Assembly: GCA_013360495.1 (NCBI GenBank)
Contig: JABWBM010000010.1
Coordinates: 1 to 36,720, forward strand
Source: Planctomycetaceae bacterium
GTDB taxonomy: Bacteria > Planctomycetota > UBA8742 > UBA2392 > JABWBM01
Reading direction: 5' to 3'
Length of the DNA: 36,720 bases
The notes under the pieces were generated by a model, which did no database searches, was not told the origin of the DNA, and worked only from the letters and a program-made list of their open reading frames with translations. Below, piece by piece: positions 9,077 to 17,865 of this stretch (the first letter of the stretch is position 1; each line of letters opens with the position of its first letter). The position numbers were made by a program, and so were the translations under genes.

Positions 9077-10321
9077 TCAGTCGCTAAGATCCTTCAGCAA
9101 TGCTTTTATCGCGTCAATACGATCTTTCTCCGTACATTTGTTTACGCCCTCCGCCAATATTTTTCGAGCTTCAGCGATATCTTGCTTGTGTTTCGCATAT
9201 AAAAGTCCAAGCGAGATATAGGCGTCCGCAACGTCTGCGGTCAGTGCAATACATTTTTTGTGATCTTCGATCGCGCCGTCGATGTCGTTTCTATATTCTT
9301 TTACCAAAGCTCGGTTGTAAAAGGCGAAGTGTTGGCTTGCGTCCAGTTCGATGGCTTTGTTGAGTTCTCGCAGGGCGTCGTCAAGCCGCTGCAAGCGTAA
9401 CAACGTTGCGCCCATGCTGACTCGGTACGTCGCAATATCTGGCCGGAGTTCGATAGCTTTGGCGAATTCTTTTAACGCTGATTCTTGATCGTTTCGTTGG
9501 TCGTAAACTCTACCTCTCCCGTAGTAAGCGCCTGTATCGGCATGGTTGATTTCGATTGCCCGGTTAAAATCTTCAAAAGCACTGTCCAACTGACCCAACT
9601 CAAAAAATGCCCAGCCTCTGTCCCTGTTCGCATCCCGATAGTTTGCATCGATGTATAACGCCGCTGAAAAAGCATCAATCGCGTCCTGAAGTAATCCCTG
9701 TTCGGCTTTCAGGATTCCCTTGTTGTAGTGGGAGGTCGGATTGGTCGAGCATAGCGCGATCGCCTTTTCGTAGTCAGCAAGCGCGCCACTAGTATTTCCA
9801 AGGTGGTCTTTGGCCGCGCCTCTGTTATCGAATGCCTTGTAGTTGGACGGATCTAATGCGATGCACTGGTCGAGGTCGGCGATAACGTTCCGATAATCGC
9901 CCAATTGGAAGTACGCCGAACCACGAACATAAAATATTTCCGCATCACGAACCCCAAGCTCGATCACTTTGGTGTACTCCGGAACCGCCTCCTGCCAACG
10001 TCCTTGTTCAGCGTAAAGGTCGCCACGATTGTAGTATCCATAGGGATAGCTCGGGTCGGCATGAATGGCCCGATCGAAATCAGCCATGGCTTCGTCGGTC
10101 TTTCCCATGTAGCGAGCACACAATCCTCGATACACATATGCAGCGGCAACATGTTCTTTTTGCTGAATGGCCGACGAGAAGTGTTCAGCCGCGCGTGAGT
10201 AATCCTGCTCTGCAAATGCTGATTTTCCGGCATCGTAGCTGGATGGTGTTGACGAACATCCGAATACGCCGCAAAAGCAGATACTTAACATGAATATGAG
10301 ACGTAGCGTCGGCGTGTTCAT
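9077..10321 (-). CDS. Tetratricopeptide-repeat lipoprotein
   Basis: A 414-residue protein with an N-terminal secretion signal ending in GVFGC at residue 22, a lipobox-like site (Phe at -2 is unusual), so it is probably lipid-anchored. From about residue 27 to the end it is made of roughly eleven 34-residue TPR units of the pattern ...AYxxRGxxxxxxGxxxxAxxDxxxAIxLDP, with the recurrent A-Y-N-R-G and AI-x-LDP words. Such all-TPR lipoproteins act as scaffolds; the partner is not evident. No Shine-Dalgarno is obvious. It is followed by sfsA in the opposite direction, 20 bp away. Base composition is somewhat lower in GC than the neighbouring metabolic genes, as judged by eye. Confidence 0.88.
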   Translation of the reverse strand: MNTPTLRLIFMLSICFCGVFGCSSTPSSYDAGKSAFAEQDYSRAAEHFSSAIQQKEHVAAAYVYRGLCARYMGKTDEAMADFDRAIHADPSYPYGYYNRGDLYAEQGRWQEAVPEYTKVIELGVRDAEIFYVRGSAYFQLGDYRNVIADLDQCIALDPSNYKAFDNRGAAKDHLGNTSGALADYEKAIALCSTNPTSHYNKGILKAEQGLLQDAIDAFSAALYIDANYRDANRDRGWAFFELGQLDSAFEDFNRAIEINHADTGAYYGRGRVYDQRNDQESALKEFAKAIELRPDIATYRVSMGATLLRLQRLDDALRELNKAIELDASQHFAFYNRALVKEYRNDIDGAIEDHKKCIALTADVADAYISLGLLYAKHKQDIAEARKILAEGVNKCTEKDRIDAIKALLKDLSD

Positions 10322-10388
10322 GGCAACAGATGATAACTTACTGGAACCACCAGTGAATCTCGTAGTTCAACCTAATGCGGGAGTACTA

Positions 10389-10958
10389 CTACTTCGCGCT
10401 CAGCACACCTTTGGGATCGCGGAGGCCGGGGAGTCCGTCGATGCTCTTGAGGTTGTAGCGCTCAATGCTCTGACAGAGTTGTTCGTCGCTGCGGGCGCCG
10501 ATGGATTGCTGCCGCTGCTTGCGCTGGCCGTTGAAGGTGTAGAGTGGGACACCATAGCCGCACGAGTCTGAAATACGCGTGATCTCGGCGACAATAATCG
10601 CGCGCACGCCGCGCTCGACAGGGAAGTTGGGGGCAAGCTTTTCCCATTCGGCGTCGCAGCGCTCAACCGCGCGGCCAGTGCCATGAAGCCGCAGGATGTT
10701 CGGGTGTCCCTCAAAGCTGCAAAAGCAGATGACGATGCGCCCGTTCTCGCGCAGGTGGGCGACGGTTTCGATCCCGCTGCCGAAGTAGTCCATGTAGGCG
10801 ACGGTTTTCTCGCCGAGGATGCGGAAGGAGTTCATCCCCTTGGGCGAGAGGTTCACATGGCCATTGGCCTTGAGGGGTGCCGTGCCGACAAAGAACATCT
10901 GCTGCTGCTCGATGAAGCTGCGGAGTTTGTCATCGATGTGAGTGTGAAGCTGGCTCAT
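10389..10958 (-). CDS. Pyridoxamine 5'-phosphate oxidase-fold flavoprotein
   Basis: A 189-residue protein of the PPOX split-barrel superfamily. MFFVGTAPLKANGHVNLSPKG near the N-terminus and VAYMDYFGSGIETVAHLRENGRIVICF are the strands and loops that bind FMN (or F420) in this group; the SGIET segment aligns with the phosphate-binding turn. The C-terminal third, with SDSCGYGVPLYTF and a basic stretch, fits the PPOX subfamily of general stress/flavin-binding proteins rather than true PdxH. The reaction is unknown. GGAG lies eight bases before the ATG. Upstream on the same strand are the TPR protein and ispD, about 70 bp away, possibly one transcript but with no functional link. Confidence 0.85.
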   Translation of the reverse strand: MSQLHTHIDDKLRSFIEQQQMFFVGTAPLKANGHVNLSPKGMNSFRILGEKTVAYMDYFGSGIETVAHLRENGRIVICFCSFEGHPNILRLHGTGRAVERCDAEWEKLAPNFPVERGVRAIIVAEITRISDSCGYGVPLYTFNGQRKQRQQSIGARSDEQLCQSIERYNLKSIDGLPGLRDPKGVLSAK

Positions 10959-11028
10959 GGTATATCTCCGGGTTGAAGATCGAGGGCACGATTCAGGGAA
11001 GATTGTGGAGCTCTTGTACGCCGAACGA

Positions 11029-11544
11029 TCACGTCTCTTGCTTCGGGAAGTCTTTGTGCTCGCGTAACGTTTCGAATTCGTCGACTTGGTCGACTATGTC
11101 GTAGAGCGCCTTGTCCAGCTCCAGGGCTTTCTTGAGGTCGGCGATTGCCGCTGCGGCCTTGTTTTGGGATGCATTGACAATGGCGCGGTTAAAGTAGGCG
11201 TCCGCGTGCTCGGGATTCAGTTCCAGCGCTCGATCGATCTTCAGCCGCGCCTCGTCGTACAAGCCAAGCGGCATCAACATGGTGGCCGCGACTACACACC
11301 AGTGCGGATCGTTAGGCGCAGAGCGAATGGCTTGACGGGCAGCTTCGGCTGCGTGCTGGGGCTCATCCATGGCTTCGTAAACGCGGGCGAGTAGCCCCCA
11401 TGCGGCCGCGTTGTCGAAGTCCACATCAACCGAACGCAGCAGTGTGTCACGGGCGCCTTCGAGATCGCCGTGCTGAAAGAGTTTCCAGCCGTGCTGATAG
11501 AACGAGCACGGCGAAAGCGCGCGGGTTGTTTTACGCCTGCTCAT
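11029..11544 (-). CDS. TPR-repeat protein
   Basis: A 171-residue protein starting MSRRKTTRA, with four helical-pair repeats: YQHGWKLFQHGDLEGARDTL, AAWGLLARVYEAMDEPQHAAEAA, HWCVVAATMLMPLGLYDEARLKI and AYFNRAIVNASQNKAAAAIADL. It lacks a signal sequence, so it is probably cytoplasmic and acts as a protein-binding scaffold. The ATG at 11544 is preferred to an earlier in-frame start because it overlaps the end of ispD by only 14 bp and removes an unstructured Arg-rich extension. The last segment, DIVDQVDEFETLREHKDF, resembles the C-terminal cap of TPR-containing hypothetical proteins. Likely co-transcribed with ispD. Confidence 0.8.
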   Translation of the reverse strand: MSRRKTTRALSPCSFYQHGWKLFQHGDLEGARDTLLRSVDVDFDNAAAWGLLARVYEAMDEPQHAAEAARQAIRSAPNDPHWCVVAATMLMPLGLYDEARLKIDRALELNPEHADAYFNRAIVNASQNKAAAAIADLKKALELDKALYDIVDQVDEFETLREHKDFPKQET

Positions 11545-12301
11545 GCGAACCACCCTCACGGACGCGCAGGATCGCCTGCGCATGGGGAATATCGGCCCAC
11601 CCGGTGATCTTGATATTCTCCTCGTCGCCTTCTACTACCGGTACGGGGCGCGCCGCAAGCTCATACATGGCGGCGTCATCGGTGACGTCCACGTGGCGGT
11701 AGCGGCGATGCGCCGCAAGCAGGTCGGAGAACGTAAACGCTTGAGGGGTCTGGATACAGCGCAAGTCCTTGCGTTCGATGGTTCGCGTCACACGTCCCTG
11801 AGCATCCACGGTTTTGATCGTGTCGCGCGGCATGATACCGGGAATTGCTGCTCCGCTTTCTGCGGCCTTGATCGCAACCCGCTCAATCAACATCCTTGTG
11901 GCAAAAGGCCTCGCGGCATCGTGGATCAGCACGAGCGTTGAACTATTCTGCACCGCGCACATGCCGGCATAAACGCTGTCCTGTCTGCGCGCGCCACCGG
12001 CGCAAAGGATCGAAACACCCAAACGGCGCATTTCGGCGACCATGGGGGACGGGGATTGAATGGAAGTCAGTTCGATCCTGTCCGTATTCGGGCGCTTGCC
12101 TGTGGCCAGCGCGTCCAACGTCGCTTGTGGTAGCACAACGATACGCTCGGTGATCCAGGGAATATCCGCAAACGCATCGAGCGAACGCAGTAACAATGAA
12201 CGCCCATCAAGCTCCATGAATTGTTTGGGTGTAGCGCCGCCCATACGCTGGGAGTTGCCTGCTGCGACGACGATGAGCGTGCTCGATGGGATCGCGGACA
12301 T
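11531..12301 (-). CDS. ispD: 2-C-methyl-D-erythritol 4-phosphate cytidylyltransferase
   Basis: A 256-residue enzyme of the MEP isoprenoid pathway: MEP + CTP to CDP-ME. The N-terminal nucleotide-binding loop VVAAGNSQRMGGATPKQF matches AAGxGxRM...PKQ. GGARRQDSVYAGM, LIHDAARPF and TDDAAMYE are the other conserved blocks, including the catalytic Lys of PKQF and the Asp pair in TDDA. The Met at 12301 is chosen because the next upstream start only adds a short basic segment without homology. No ispF follows, although the two are often adjacent or fused; instead a TPR gene overlaps the 3' end by 14 bp. Divergent from the EVE-domain gene across 75 bp. Confidence 0.95.
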   Translation of the reverse strand: MSAIPSSTLIVVAAGNSQRMGGATPKQFMELDGRSLLLRSLDAFADIPWITERIVVLPQATLDALATGKRPNTDRIELTSIQSPSPMVAEMRRLGVSILCAGGARRQDSVYAGMCAVQNSSTLVLIHDAARPFATRMLIERVAIKAAESGAAIPGIMPRDTIKTVDAQGRVTRTIERKDLRCIQTPQAFTFSDLLAAHRRYRHVDVTDDAAMYELAARPVPVVEGDEENIKITGWADIPHAQAILRVREGGSHEQA

Positions 12302-12376
12302 GGGCGCACGATAGCGGCGTAGCAATGGCGTTGCCACTATTGGGCTTGCGTGGTAGAGGTGGTGGCGGAGGAAACG

Positions 12377-12853
12377 ATGGCGGAGAAACAGTATTGGTTA
12401 ATCAAGAGCGAACCTGATGTCTACAGCATCGACGATCTTGCGCGCGATGGACGCACGGGCTGGGAGGGTGTGCGCAACTATCAGGCGCGCAATTTCATGC
12501 GCGACGGGATGAAGGTTGGCGATCTGGTGTTTTTCTATCACTCCAGCGCCGATCCCGCGGGCATCGCTGGCGTGGCAAAGGTTGCGGGTAGAGCCTATCC
12601 CGATCCGTCGCAGTTCGACCGAAAAAGCGAATACTACGACGCAGATTCAGATCCCGACCAGCCGCGCTGGATGATGGTTGATGTGGAGTTCGTCGAGAAG
12701 TGTAAGCGCTTGATCCCGCTCGACGAGCTGCGTGGCGTCAAAGGACTCGAAAAGATGGCCCTGCTCAAACGCGGCCAGCGGCTCTCCATCCAGCCCGTAA
12801 CGCCCGGCGAATGGGCGATCATTGCGAAGCTCGCGGGTTTGAAGTGTCGGTAA
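12377..12853 (+). CDS. EVE-domain (PUA-like) protein
   Basis: A 158-residue single-domain protein of the EVE family, named for a crystal structure and related to YTH and ASCH folds that bind modified bases in RNA or DNA. Diagnostic stretches: YWLIKSEPDVYSIDDL at the N-terminus, GWEGVRNYQARNFMRDGMKVGDLVFFYHS, and RWMMVDVEFVEKCKRLIPLDEL. The aromatic cage residues (Trp of GWEGVRNYQAR, Tyr/His of FFYHS) are present. ATG 12377 is preceded by GGAGGAAACG, an excellent ribosome site, and is used instead of an earlier in-frame codon. Housekeeping EVE proteins of this size are widespread; in others the domain is linked to restriction systems, but nothing like that is near here. Confidence 0.93.
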   Translation: MAEKQYWLIKSEPDVYSIDDLARDGRTGWEGVRNYQARNFMRDGMKVGDLVFFYHSSADPAGIAGVAKVAGRAYPDPSQFDRKSEYYDADSDPDQPRWMMVDVEFVEKCKRLIPLDELRGVKGLEKMALLKRGQRLSIQPVTPGEWAIIAKLAGLKCR

Positions 12854-13099
12854 AAATAAGCAATCGGTAGATTCTTAAAACGCTAAATTGAACCATCATA
12901 GTGGGTTGCAACCCTTGGCTGTATCTTGAGCCGCAGCCTTAAGATTCGCCGAAATGCCAGTTGCAATCCAATGAATCCGCACTAATCTTATCCCTCAATC
13001 GCGGGAAGGCGTGGGCCGATCCCGCTCATGTGTGCGGTGCCGAATATCTGCATGGGCGTCCGCGGGAATGTTGGTTCAATCGACAAACGGAGAAGGCAA

Positions 13100-13366
13100 G
13101 TGGCTGATCAAACCCAGGCCAAGACTGACGACATTGAAGAAAAGGTCATAAGCATCGTCTGCGAACAGTTGGGCGTGAGCCGCGAGAAGGTGCAGGGCGG
13201 AACGTCATTCGTCAACGATCTGGGGGCAGACTCCCTCGACACCGTCGAACTGGTGATGGAGTTCGAGGACGCCTTCGATCTGAGCATCCCCGACGAGGAC
13301 GCCGAGAAGATCACCACCGTCGGCGACGCCGTCAAGTACGTCCGCGAAAAGAAAAAGGGCAGTTAA
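13100..13366 (+). CDS. acpP: Acyl carrier protein
   Basis: An 88-residue acidic helical protein that carries growing acyl chains in fatty acid synthesis. The phosphopantetheine attachment serine is S45 in [17 protein letters not shown], followed by the recognition helix II and the [18 protein letters not shown] segment that completes the bundle. A GTG start at 13100 is chosen: it has GGAGAAGG upstream at good spacing and gives the usual ACP length, whereas the in-frame ATG at 13028 would add 24 atypical residues. The Lys-rich tail EKKKGS is slightly long. Followed by fabF after a strong hairpin, the classical acpP-fabF order. Confidence 0.96.
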   Translation: MADQTQAKTDDIEEKVISIVCEQLGVSREKVQGGTSFVNDLGADSLDTVELVMEFEDAFDLSIPDEDAEKITTVGDAVKYVREKKKGS

Positions 13367-13394
13367 GCCTCTTCGCAAAAAAAGGTATAAGCCA

Positions 13395-13420
13395 CATCGC
13401 CCCGAGAAGTCGGGGCGATG
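13395..13420. terminator. Strong intercistronic hairpin between acpP and fabF
   Basis: Perfect 11-bp stem (CATCGCCCCGA with TCGGGGCGATG) and a GAAG loop. No T-run follows on the plus strand (CTGATATATG), so full termination is unlikely; partial attenuation or 3'-end protection of a separate acpP mRNA would explain the usual excess of ACP over FabF. On the other strand a run of seven T lies about nine bases beyond the stem. Confidence 0.5.
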
Positions 13421-13483
13421 CTGATATATGTTGATAATGTTTTGGGCGTGTTGATTTCGGGGCGGGGCAGGGAGAGTCCAAGC

Positions 13484-14731
13484 ATGTCGGAACGCCGGCG
13501 AGTTGTAGTGACGGGTCTGGGAGCGATCACGCCCCTTGGCAACGACGTCACAACATTTTGGGAAGCCGCTGTCGCTGGGAAAAACGGCATTGAAAAGGTT
13601 ACCCACACGACGGTCGATGACATGAACTGTCATATCGGCGGCACCATTAAAAATTTCGACCCCACCACATTCCTTGACAAGAAGCTCGCGCGCCAGACCG
13701 ACCCCTGCGTCCACTATGCTCTCGGCGCGGCTATGGAAGCGTTGAAGGACTCCGGTCTTGATGCCACCAAGGAAGACCCATACCGCATCGGTGTAATTCT
13801 TGGCTCGGGTATCGGCGGTATGCGCGAGATCGAGGAGGGCTGTACGATCCTTGTCCAAAAGGGCCCGGGCCGCATGAATCCCTTCTTTATCCCGAAGCTG
13901 ATGCTCAATGCCGCATCGGGGCAGATCGCCATTCAGCTTGGTCTCAAGGGTCCGAACTGGTCAACAGCGTCTGCCTGTGCCAGCGCCAATCACGCGGTAG
14001 GAAGCGCTTTACGCTCCATCCAGTACGGCGATGCCGACGTGATATTCACCGGCGGGACGGAAGCCACCCTCGGACGCCTTGGCATGAGCGGCTTTTGCGC
14101 CGCGCGCGCCATGTGCAGCGATCATAATGACGATCCGGCCCATGCCTCACGCCCCTTCGACAAGAACCGTTCGGGTTTCGTGATGGGCGAGGGCGCAGGC
14201 ATTCTGGTGCTTGAAGAACTCGAACACGCCAAAAAGCGCGGCGCGAAAATCTATTGCGAGGTTGCGGGTTACGGCGCCACCGACGATGCCTTCCATATCA
14301 CCGCGCCGAGCGACGATGGCGAAGGCGCGGCCGTGTGTATGCAGTTGACGCTCAAAGACGCGAAGCTCAACCCCGAACAGATCGGGTATGTCAACGCCCA
14401 CGGCACTTCGACGCCGCACAATGACCGAACGGAGACAAAAGCCATCCGCCGCGCGCTTGGCGCCCACGCAGAGAAAGCTTTGATCAGTTCGACCAAATCG
14501 ATGATCGGCCATTTGCTCGGTGGTTCGGGCGGCGTGGAGCTTGTCGCTTGCGTCAAGACGATCGAAACCGGGCGGGTTCACCCGACACGAAACTACGAAA
14601 CGCCTGATCCTGAGTGCGACCTGAATTACGTCCCGAATGAAGGGAGAGAGGCGCGCGTCGACGCAACGCTCAAGAATTCCTTCGGCTTCGGCGGCCACAA
14701 CGCAACCATTGCGTTGAAACGCTTTGTATAG
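13484..14731 (+). CDS. fabF: 3-oxoacyl-[ACP] synthase II
   Basis: A 415-residue condensing enzyme that elongates acyl-ACP with malonyl-ACP. The Cys-His-His active site is C165 in WSTASACASANHAVG, H306 in VNAHGTSTPHNDRTET and H343 in KSMIGHLLGGSGGVE, with K338 just before. The start MSERRRVVVTGLGAITPLG matches the family; ATG 13484 has GGGAGAG upstream and is preferred to an in-frame start 22 codons earlier. Length and motifs are those of KAS II and not KAS III or KAS I. The C-terminal ANSFGFGGHN equivalent is KNSFGFGGHNATI. It lies 117 bp after acpP with a hairpin in the gap. Confidence 0.96.
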   Translation: MSERRRVVVTGLGAITPLGNDVTTFWEAAVAGKNGIEKVTHTTVDDMNCHIGGTIKNFDPTTFLDKKLARQTDPCVHYALGAAMEALKDSGLDATKEDPYRIGVILGSGIGGMREIEEGCTILVQKGPGRMNPFFIPKLMLNAASGQIAIQLGLKGPNWSTASACASANHAVGSALRSIQYGDADVIFTGGTEATLGRLGMSGFCAARAMCSDHNDDPAHASRPFDKNRSGFVMGEGAGILVLEELEHAKKRGAKIYCEVAGYGATDDAFHITAPSDDGEGAAVCMQLTLKDAKLNPEQIGYVNAHGTSTPHNDRTETKAIRRALGAHAEKALISSTKSMIGHLLGGSGGVELVACVKTIETGRVHPTRNYETPDPECDLNYVPNEGREARVDATLKNSFGFGGHNATIALKRFV

Positions 14732-14739
14732 GCGCTCAA

Positions 14740-16281
14740 TTAGCGGACATTGACTTTGTGTGCTGAGTCGAGCAGTGGTTGGAATACCATGTAGCCCGCC
14801 TTGACGTGTTTCGTGAAAAATTTCAACGCACGATCGCGCGCCTTATCAAGAGTGCTGTTCTCGGCAGCAAGAGCAAGAGCGTTCCGGTGGTGCATTGCGG
14901 CAAAATGGACAGGCAGCGCAATGGCAGGGGCAATACTCGCCAAATAACGGTCGGTGTGGTGAAAGAGGTGGGTCGCTGACTTTCTGTCTCCTGACAGAAA
15001 TGCGATGCGCGTTCGCACCACTGGCGTAAGGCAGCGATTCGCCGCCGCATAGCCTGCGGGAATTATCATGCGTTCCACCGCGGCATCGAACGATGCCAGC
15101 GCCTTCGAAGAAAAGTCTCTTCTCGTGGCAAGGGCCAAAAACTCCGCGTACTTGCCCAGCAGGAGGAGGAAATAATTTGGGGCTCCGTGCCAGTTCCCGG
15201 CGATGCTCTCTGCCTCCCGAAGTTCCTTCGGATCCTCGCTCCACAGCGCCATAGAGCAGACCCAGAGGGGGCCCCACTTGCCGCAGTATGCTTTTGCCTC
15301 TTGAAAGTTCATCGCGCCCGCAAAAAAATTCGCGCCCGCGAGCCTTGGAATCGAGCTTACTTCCTGCTTGTCGCGCGGAAGCCTCGGCAGCGCGCGCAAA
15401 ATCCGGGCGTGTCCCCGTTTCAATCTTCCATTGTCGATGTCGTTGGCTCCGGCCATCTCCAGAAGAAAATGAAATCTTACCGACTTCCGGAAGGCTGGCG
15501 CTGTCAGAGCGATCGCGGCTTCCGTGACCCGCGTCGCCTCGGCGAGGCGAAGTTGTTGCCGCAGTCCGCCAACCAGATTGTGCGTATCGATACAAGCCTG
15601 GTCGTCAAGGCCGTCCTTGCACGACACGAAAGCTGCCAGCACTACCTCCCGAAGATTGTGCTCCGTCGCGGCAAGGTTTCCGGAGAACAGGTCGTACATG
15701 GCCGCCTCACGTAAAAACGCGCGTCGCAGCCCGGTATCGTCGCAGAGCCGCATGACCTGCTCACCGGCTTTGACCAGTTGGCCAGCCTTTCCAAGATCCG
15801 GGTTACCATGAACCGATGTGTGAAGCATATCGATGATCTGCCGAAACGACTCCTGGCTGTGGGCGTTAAGACGCTTGCGAAGCTTGTCGTACCCCACCAT
15901 GGCGTCGTTTAATTCGCGCATCACCTTGAGATGCTGCTTGCCCGCGAGCGCGCCGAGCCGCATTTTCGATACCGCGCTCATCGCCTGAACAAGCTCCAGC
16001 AGATCGGAAGCGTTGCTCGCGACAGCTTTAGGAACGTCAGACAGCTTTGGACTCCCCTCGCCCGTAAGCAGCCACGAAGGGTTGACGCCGAGCCGTTTCA
16101 CGATACGCCGGCAAAACGCCACCGAGGGTTGCGCGCCTTTCATGTACCGTATGATTTTCTGGTGCTTGATATCGAGTTTGCGGGCGAGGCCGCGAAGCTG
16201 GTACTCCTTGACGAGTGCGCCGAGGCGTACGACGAATTCTTGATCTTCTCCTTCATCGCTGTACGCCTGCTGGCTTGACAT
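14740..16281 (-). CDS. HTH-domain regulator with long helical-repeat C-terminus
   Basis: A 513-residue protein. Residues about 15-75 form a Cro/CI-type helix-turn-helix: QLRGLARKLDIKHQKIIRYMKG as helices 2-3, and FCRRIVKRLGVNPSWLLTGEG, whose WLLTGEG ending is typical of phage CI-like repressors. The remaining 430 residues are helical, rich in Ala/Leu/Arg, with TPR-like pairs (AAMYDLFSGNLAATEHNLREVVLAAF; LASFDAAVERMIIPAGYAAANR), suggesting a ligand- or peptide-sensing domain as in Rgg/PlcR-type or MalT-like regulators. The exact family is not recognised. GAGGGA nine bases before the ATG supports the start. A CACAyTG-n-CArTGTG palindrome lies 72 bp upstream and may be its own operator. The target genes are unknown. 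Confidence 0.75.
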   Translation of the reverse strand: MSSQQAYSDEGEDQEFVVRLGALVKEYQLRGLARKLDIKHQKIIRYMKGAQPSVAFCRRIVKRLGVNPSWLLTGEGSPKLSDVPKAVASNASDLLELVQAMSAVSKMRLGALAGKQHLKVMRELNDAMVGYDKLRKRLNAHSQESFRQIIDMLHTSVHGNPDLGKAGQLVKAGEQVMRLCDDTGLRRAFLREAAMYDLFSGNLAATEHNLREVVLAAFVSCKDGLDDQACIDTHNLVGGLRQQLRLAEATRVTEAAIALTAPAFRKSVRFHFLLEMAGANDIDNGRLKRGHARILRALPRLPRDKQEVSSIPRLAGANFFAGAMNFQEAKAYCGKWGPLWVCSMALWSEDPKELREAESIAGNWHGAPNYFLLLLGKYAEFLALATRRDFSSKALASFDAAVERMIIPAGYAAANRCLTPVVRTRIAFLSGDRKSATHLFHHTDRYLASIAPAIALPVHFAAMHHRNALALAAENSTLDKARDRALKFFTKHVKAGYMVFQPLLDSAHKVNVR

Positions 16282-16647
16282 GGCGCGAGTCCCTCGGGCT
16301 TGGGCGAAGAGAAAACGACTGAACCCACGTGGCGAGCCGATCTGGTTGGATACACATTGTCAGTGTGAAAGCTGTCGGCTGGTATCCCAACGAAAAGGCT
16401 TGCTGTGCGCTATGTTGGCTTGGACGTTCGCTCGAAGCAATCGACTTTTTGCGTGCTGGGCAATTAGGGCCGTGAAGTTCGCGCCTCAACGGTTCACGGA
16501 GGCGGGGAAACTGCCGACGACAAGGCGCGTTGCGAAAAAGTTTCGGCGACGTCGGCGCATTACGTCGCTAGGGTGATGCCCGCCTTTACGGGAACCAGTT
16601 ATCTCAAAGAGTAACCCCATAGTTGAAAATATCGTATTGTGCCGCCC
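16282..16647. other. Intergenic region between divergent HTH regulator and Rsm22-like gene
   Basis: 366 bp with no credible gene. It holds the palindrome at 16353-16367, a perfect 7-bp inverted repeat GCGACGT/ACGTCGC at 16546-16568 and a small CCCG/CGGG stem near 16580. A TATCCA (minus strand) adjoining the palindrome could be the -10 of the regulator gene, but its -35 is poor. Nothing else is recognised. Confidence 0.5.
16353..16367. promoter_or_regulatory. Candidate operator palindrome upstream of the HTH regulator
   Basis: CACATTGTCAGTGTG matches its reverse complement at 12 of 14 positions around a central base (CACAyTG-n-CArTGTG). Size and symmetry suit a dimeric Cro/CI-type protein. 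It would fall between a possible -35 and the TATCCA -10 on the minus strand, where a repressor would block transcription. The symmetry is seen; binding is inferred. Confidence 0.4.
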
Positions 16648-17865
16648 ATGGATCAACACCGCCTTTCTCCTTTCGGCTCCCCCACCAGCGCCCCTTATCA
16701 GCGTATGGCTGCTCTTTTTGACGCGATCAATACAAGCACCCGCGATATCCCGCCGCCACGCCTGCGCGCAGCCGTCGAGCAGCTCTCGCTCGGGCTTTCC
16801 CGTAGCCGCAGCTCCATGGTGTTGAAGGATTATCTGGCTTCGCCGCTCTCGCAGGCGGCCTATTGCGTTCACTTTCTACCGTGGAATGTGTACCGCCTCT
16901 GCCTCGCATGGCAAAGCTCACCGATGCAAAACCTCGGCCCCGAGCGCGCGCTGCACGATTGGGGTGCGGGACCGATGACGGGGCTGATCGCGCTCTGGGT
17001 TCAGACGGGCCTAGAAGGATCGAATACTCTTGCGTCGTACACGGCTGTAGAGCGGCAGCGGGATATTCTCGATATGGGCGAAAGCCTCGCTGGGATGCTC
17101 GGCATCGACAAGCTTGTCACCATTCATTCTCATCCTCATGCGCTCAGCTTCGATGAAGAGCCTTCACAAGAGAAAGCCGACATCCTGCTTGTTTCCCAAA
17201 GTTTCAACGAGTGGCTACCGCCTCGTGGCCGCTCAACCGAGCCGATCCGCGCGTTCGCAAAGCATGCGCGCGCCCACGTCAAGACTGACGGCGAACTCTT
17301 TCTGATGGAGCCAGCGTCGCGTGTGGTCTCGTGGGGCGTGATGGAATTGCGCAACATGCTGGCGGAATCGGCGACAATCCTCGCCCCTTGCACGCACGCG
17401 GCGTCTTGCCCGCTACTTGATCCGAGGCTCAAGAGTTGGTGCCACTTCCGGCGGCGCATTGTTCCGCATCCCTTGCATGGAAAGCTGCGCGGCGCGCTGC
17501 CGCCGGAGCGCGAGGCGGTCTCGTACAGCTATCTTCATGCGCGTTTCACTCCCCCCGAACACACGAAAGAGCAGCGCTTCGCATTGGCGCGCGTCATCAG
17601 CGAGCCTTTCTCCATCGAAGATGGCCGCGGGGTCTACGGTTGCAGCGCTCAAGGCCGCATCCTGATGGCGACGCGCAGCAGGCGCTGGTCACAGCCTCTG
17701 ATCGATGCGTTAGCGCCGGATTCAGTGGCGTCGTATCCGCGACAGGGAAAACATCCCCGCGACAAAAAGTCCCGCGCACTGAAGATCTGGCTCAGCGATT
17801 GCCGCAAGCCCGACGGCTCGCGCTATGGCGCGCCTGCGCCCGCGAAGAAGGACAACCCGTCGTGA
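16648..17865 (+). CDS. Rsm22-family SAM-dependent methyltransferase-like protein
   Basis: A 405-residue protein related to Rsm22/METTL17, proteins that act in assembly of the small ribosomal subunit. SAM motif I is LHDWGAGPMTGLIAL at about 102-116, with LDMGESLAGMLG as the following acidic-loop region. Four cysteines, C248 and C254 in APCTHAASC, C265 in SWCHF and C332 in YGCSAQG, match the set proposed to bind a 4Fe-4S cluster in METTL17. The family's methyltransferase activity is doubtful. A basic tail (KHPRDKKSRALK) fits RNA binding. ATG 16648 is used; a GTG three codons earlier opens the same frame and no ribosome site is obvious. The stop overlaps the next gene's GTG (GTGA), indicating coupled translation. 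Confidence 0.85.
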   Translation: MDQHRLSPFGSPTSAPYQRMAALFDAINTSTRDIPPPRLRAAVEQLSLGLSRSRSSMVLKDYLASPLSQAAYCVHFLPWNVYRLCLAWQSSPMQNLGPERALHDWGAGPMTGLIALWVQTGLEGSNTLASYTAVERQRDILDMGESLAGMLGIDKLVTIHSHPHALSFDEEPSQEKADILLVSQSFNEWLPPRGRSTEPIRAFAKHARAHVKTDGELFLMEPASRVVSWGVMELRNMLAESATILAPCTHAASCPLLDPRLKSWCHFRRRIVPHPLHGKLRGALPPEREAVSYSYLHARFTPPEHTKEQRFALARVISEPFSIEDGRGVYGCSAQGRILMATRSRRWSQPLIDALAPDSVASYPRQGKHPRDKKSRALKIWLSDCRKPDGSRYGAPAPAKKDNPS

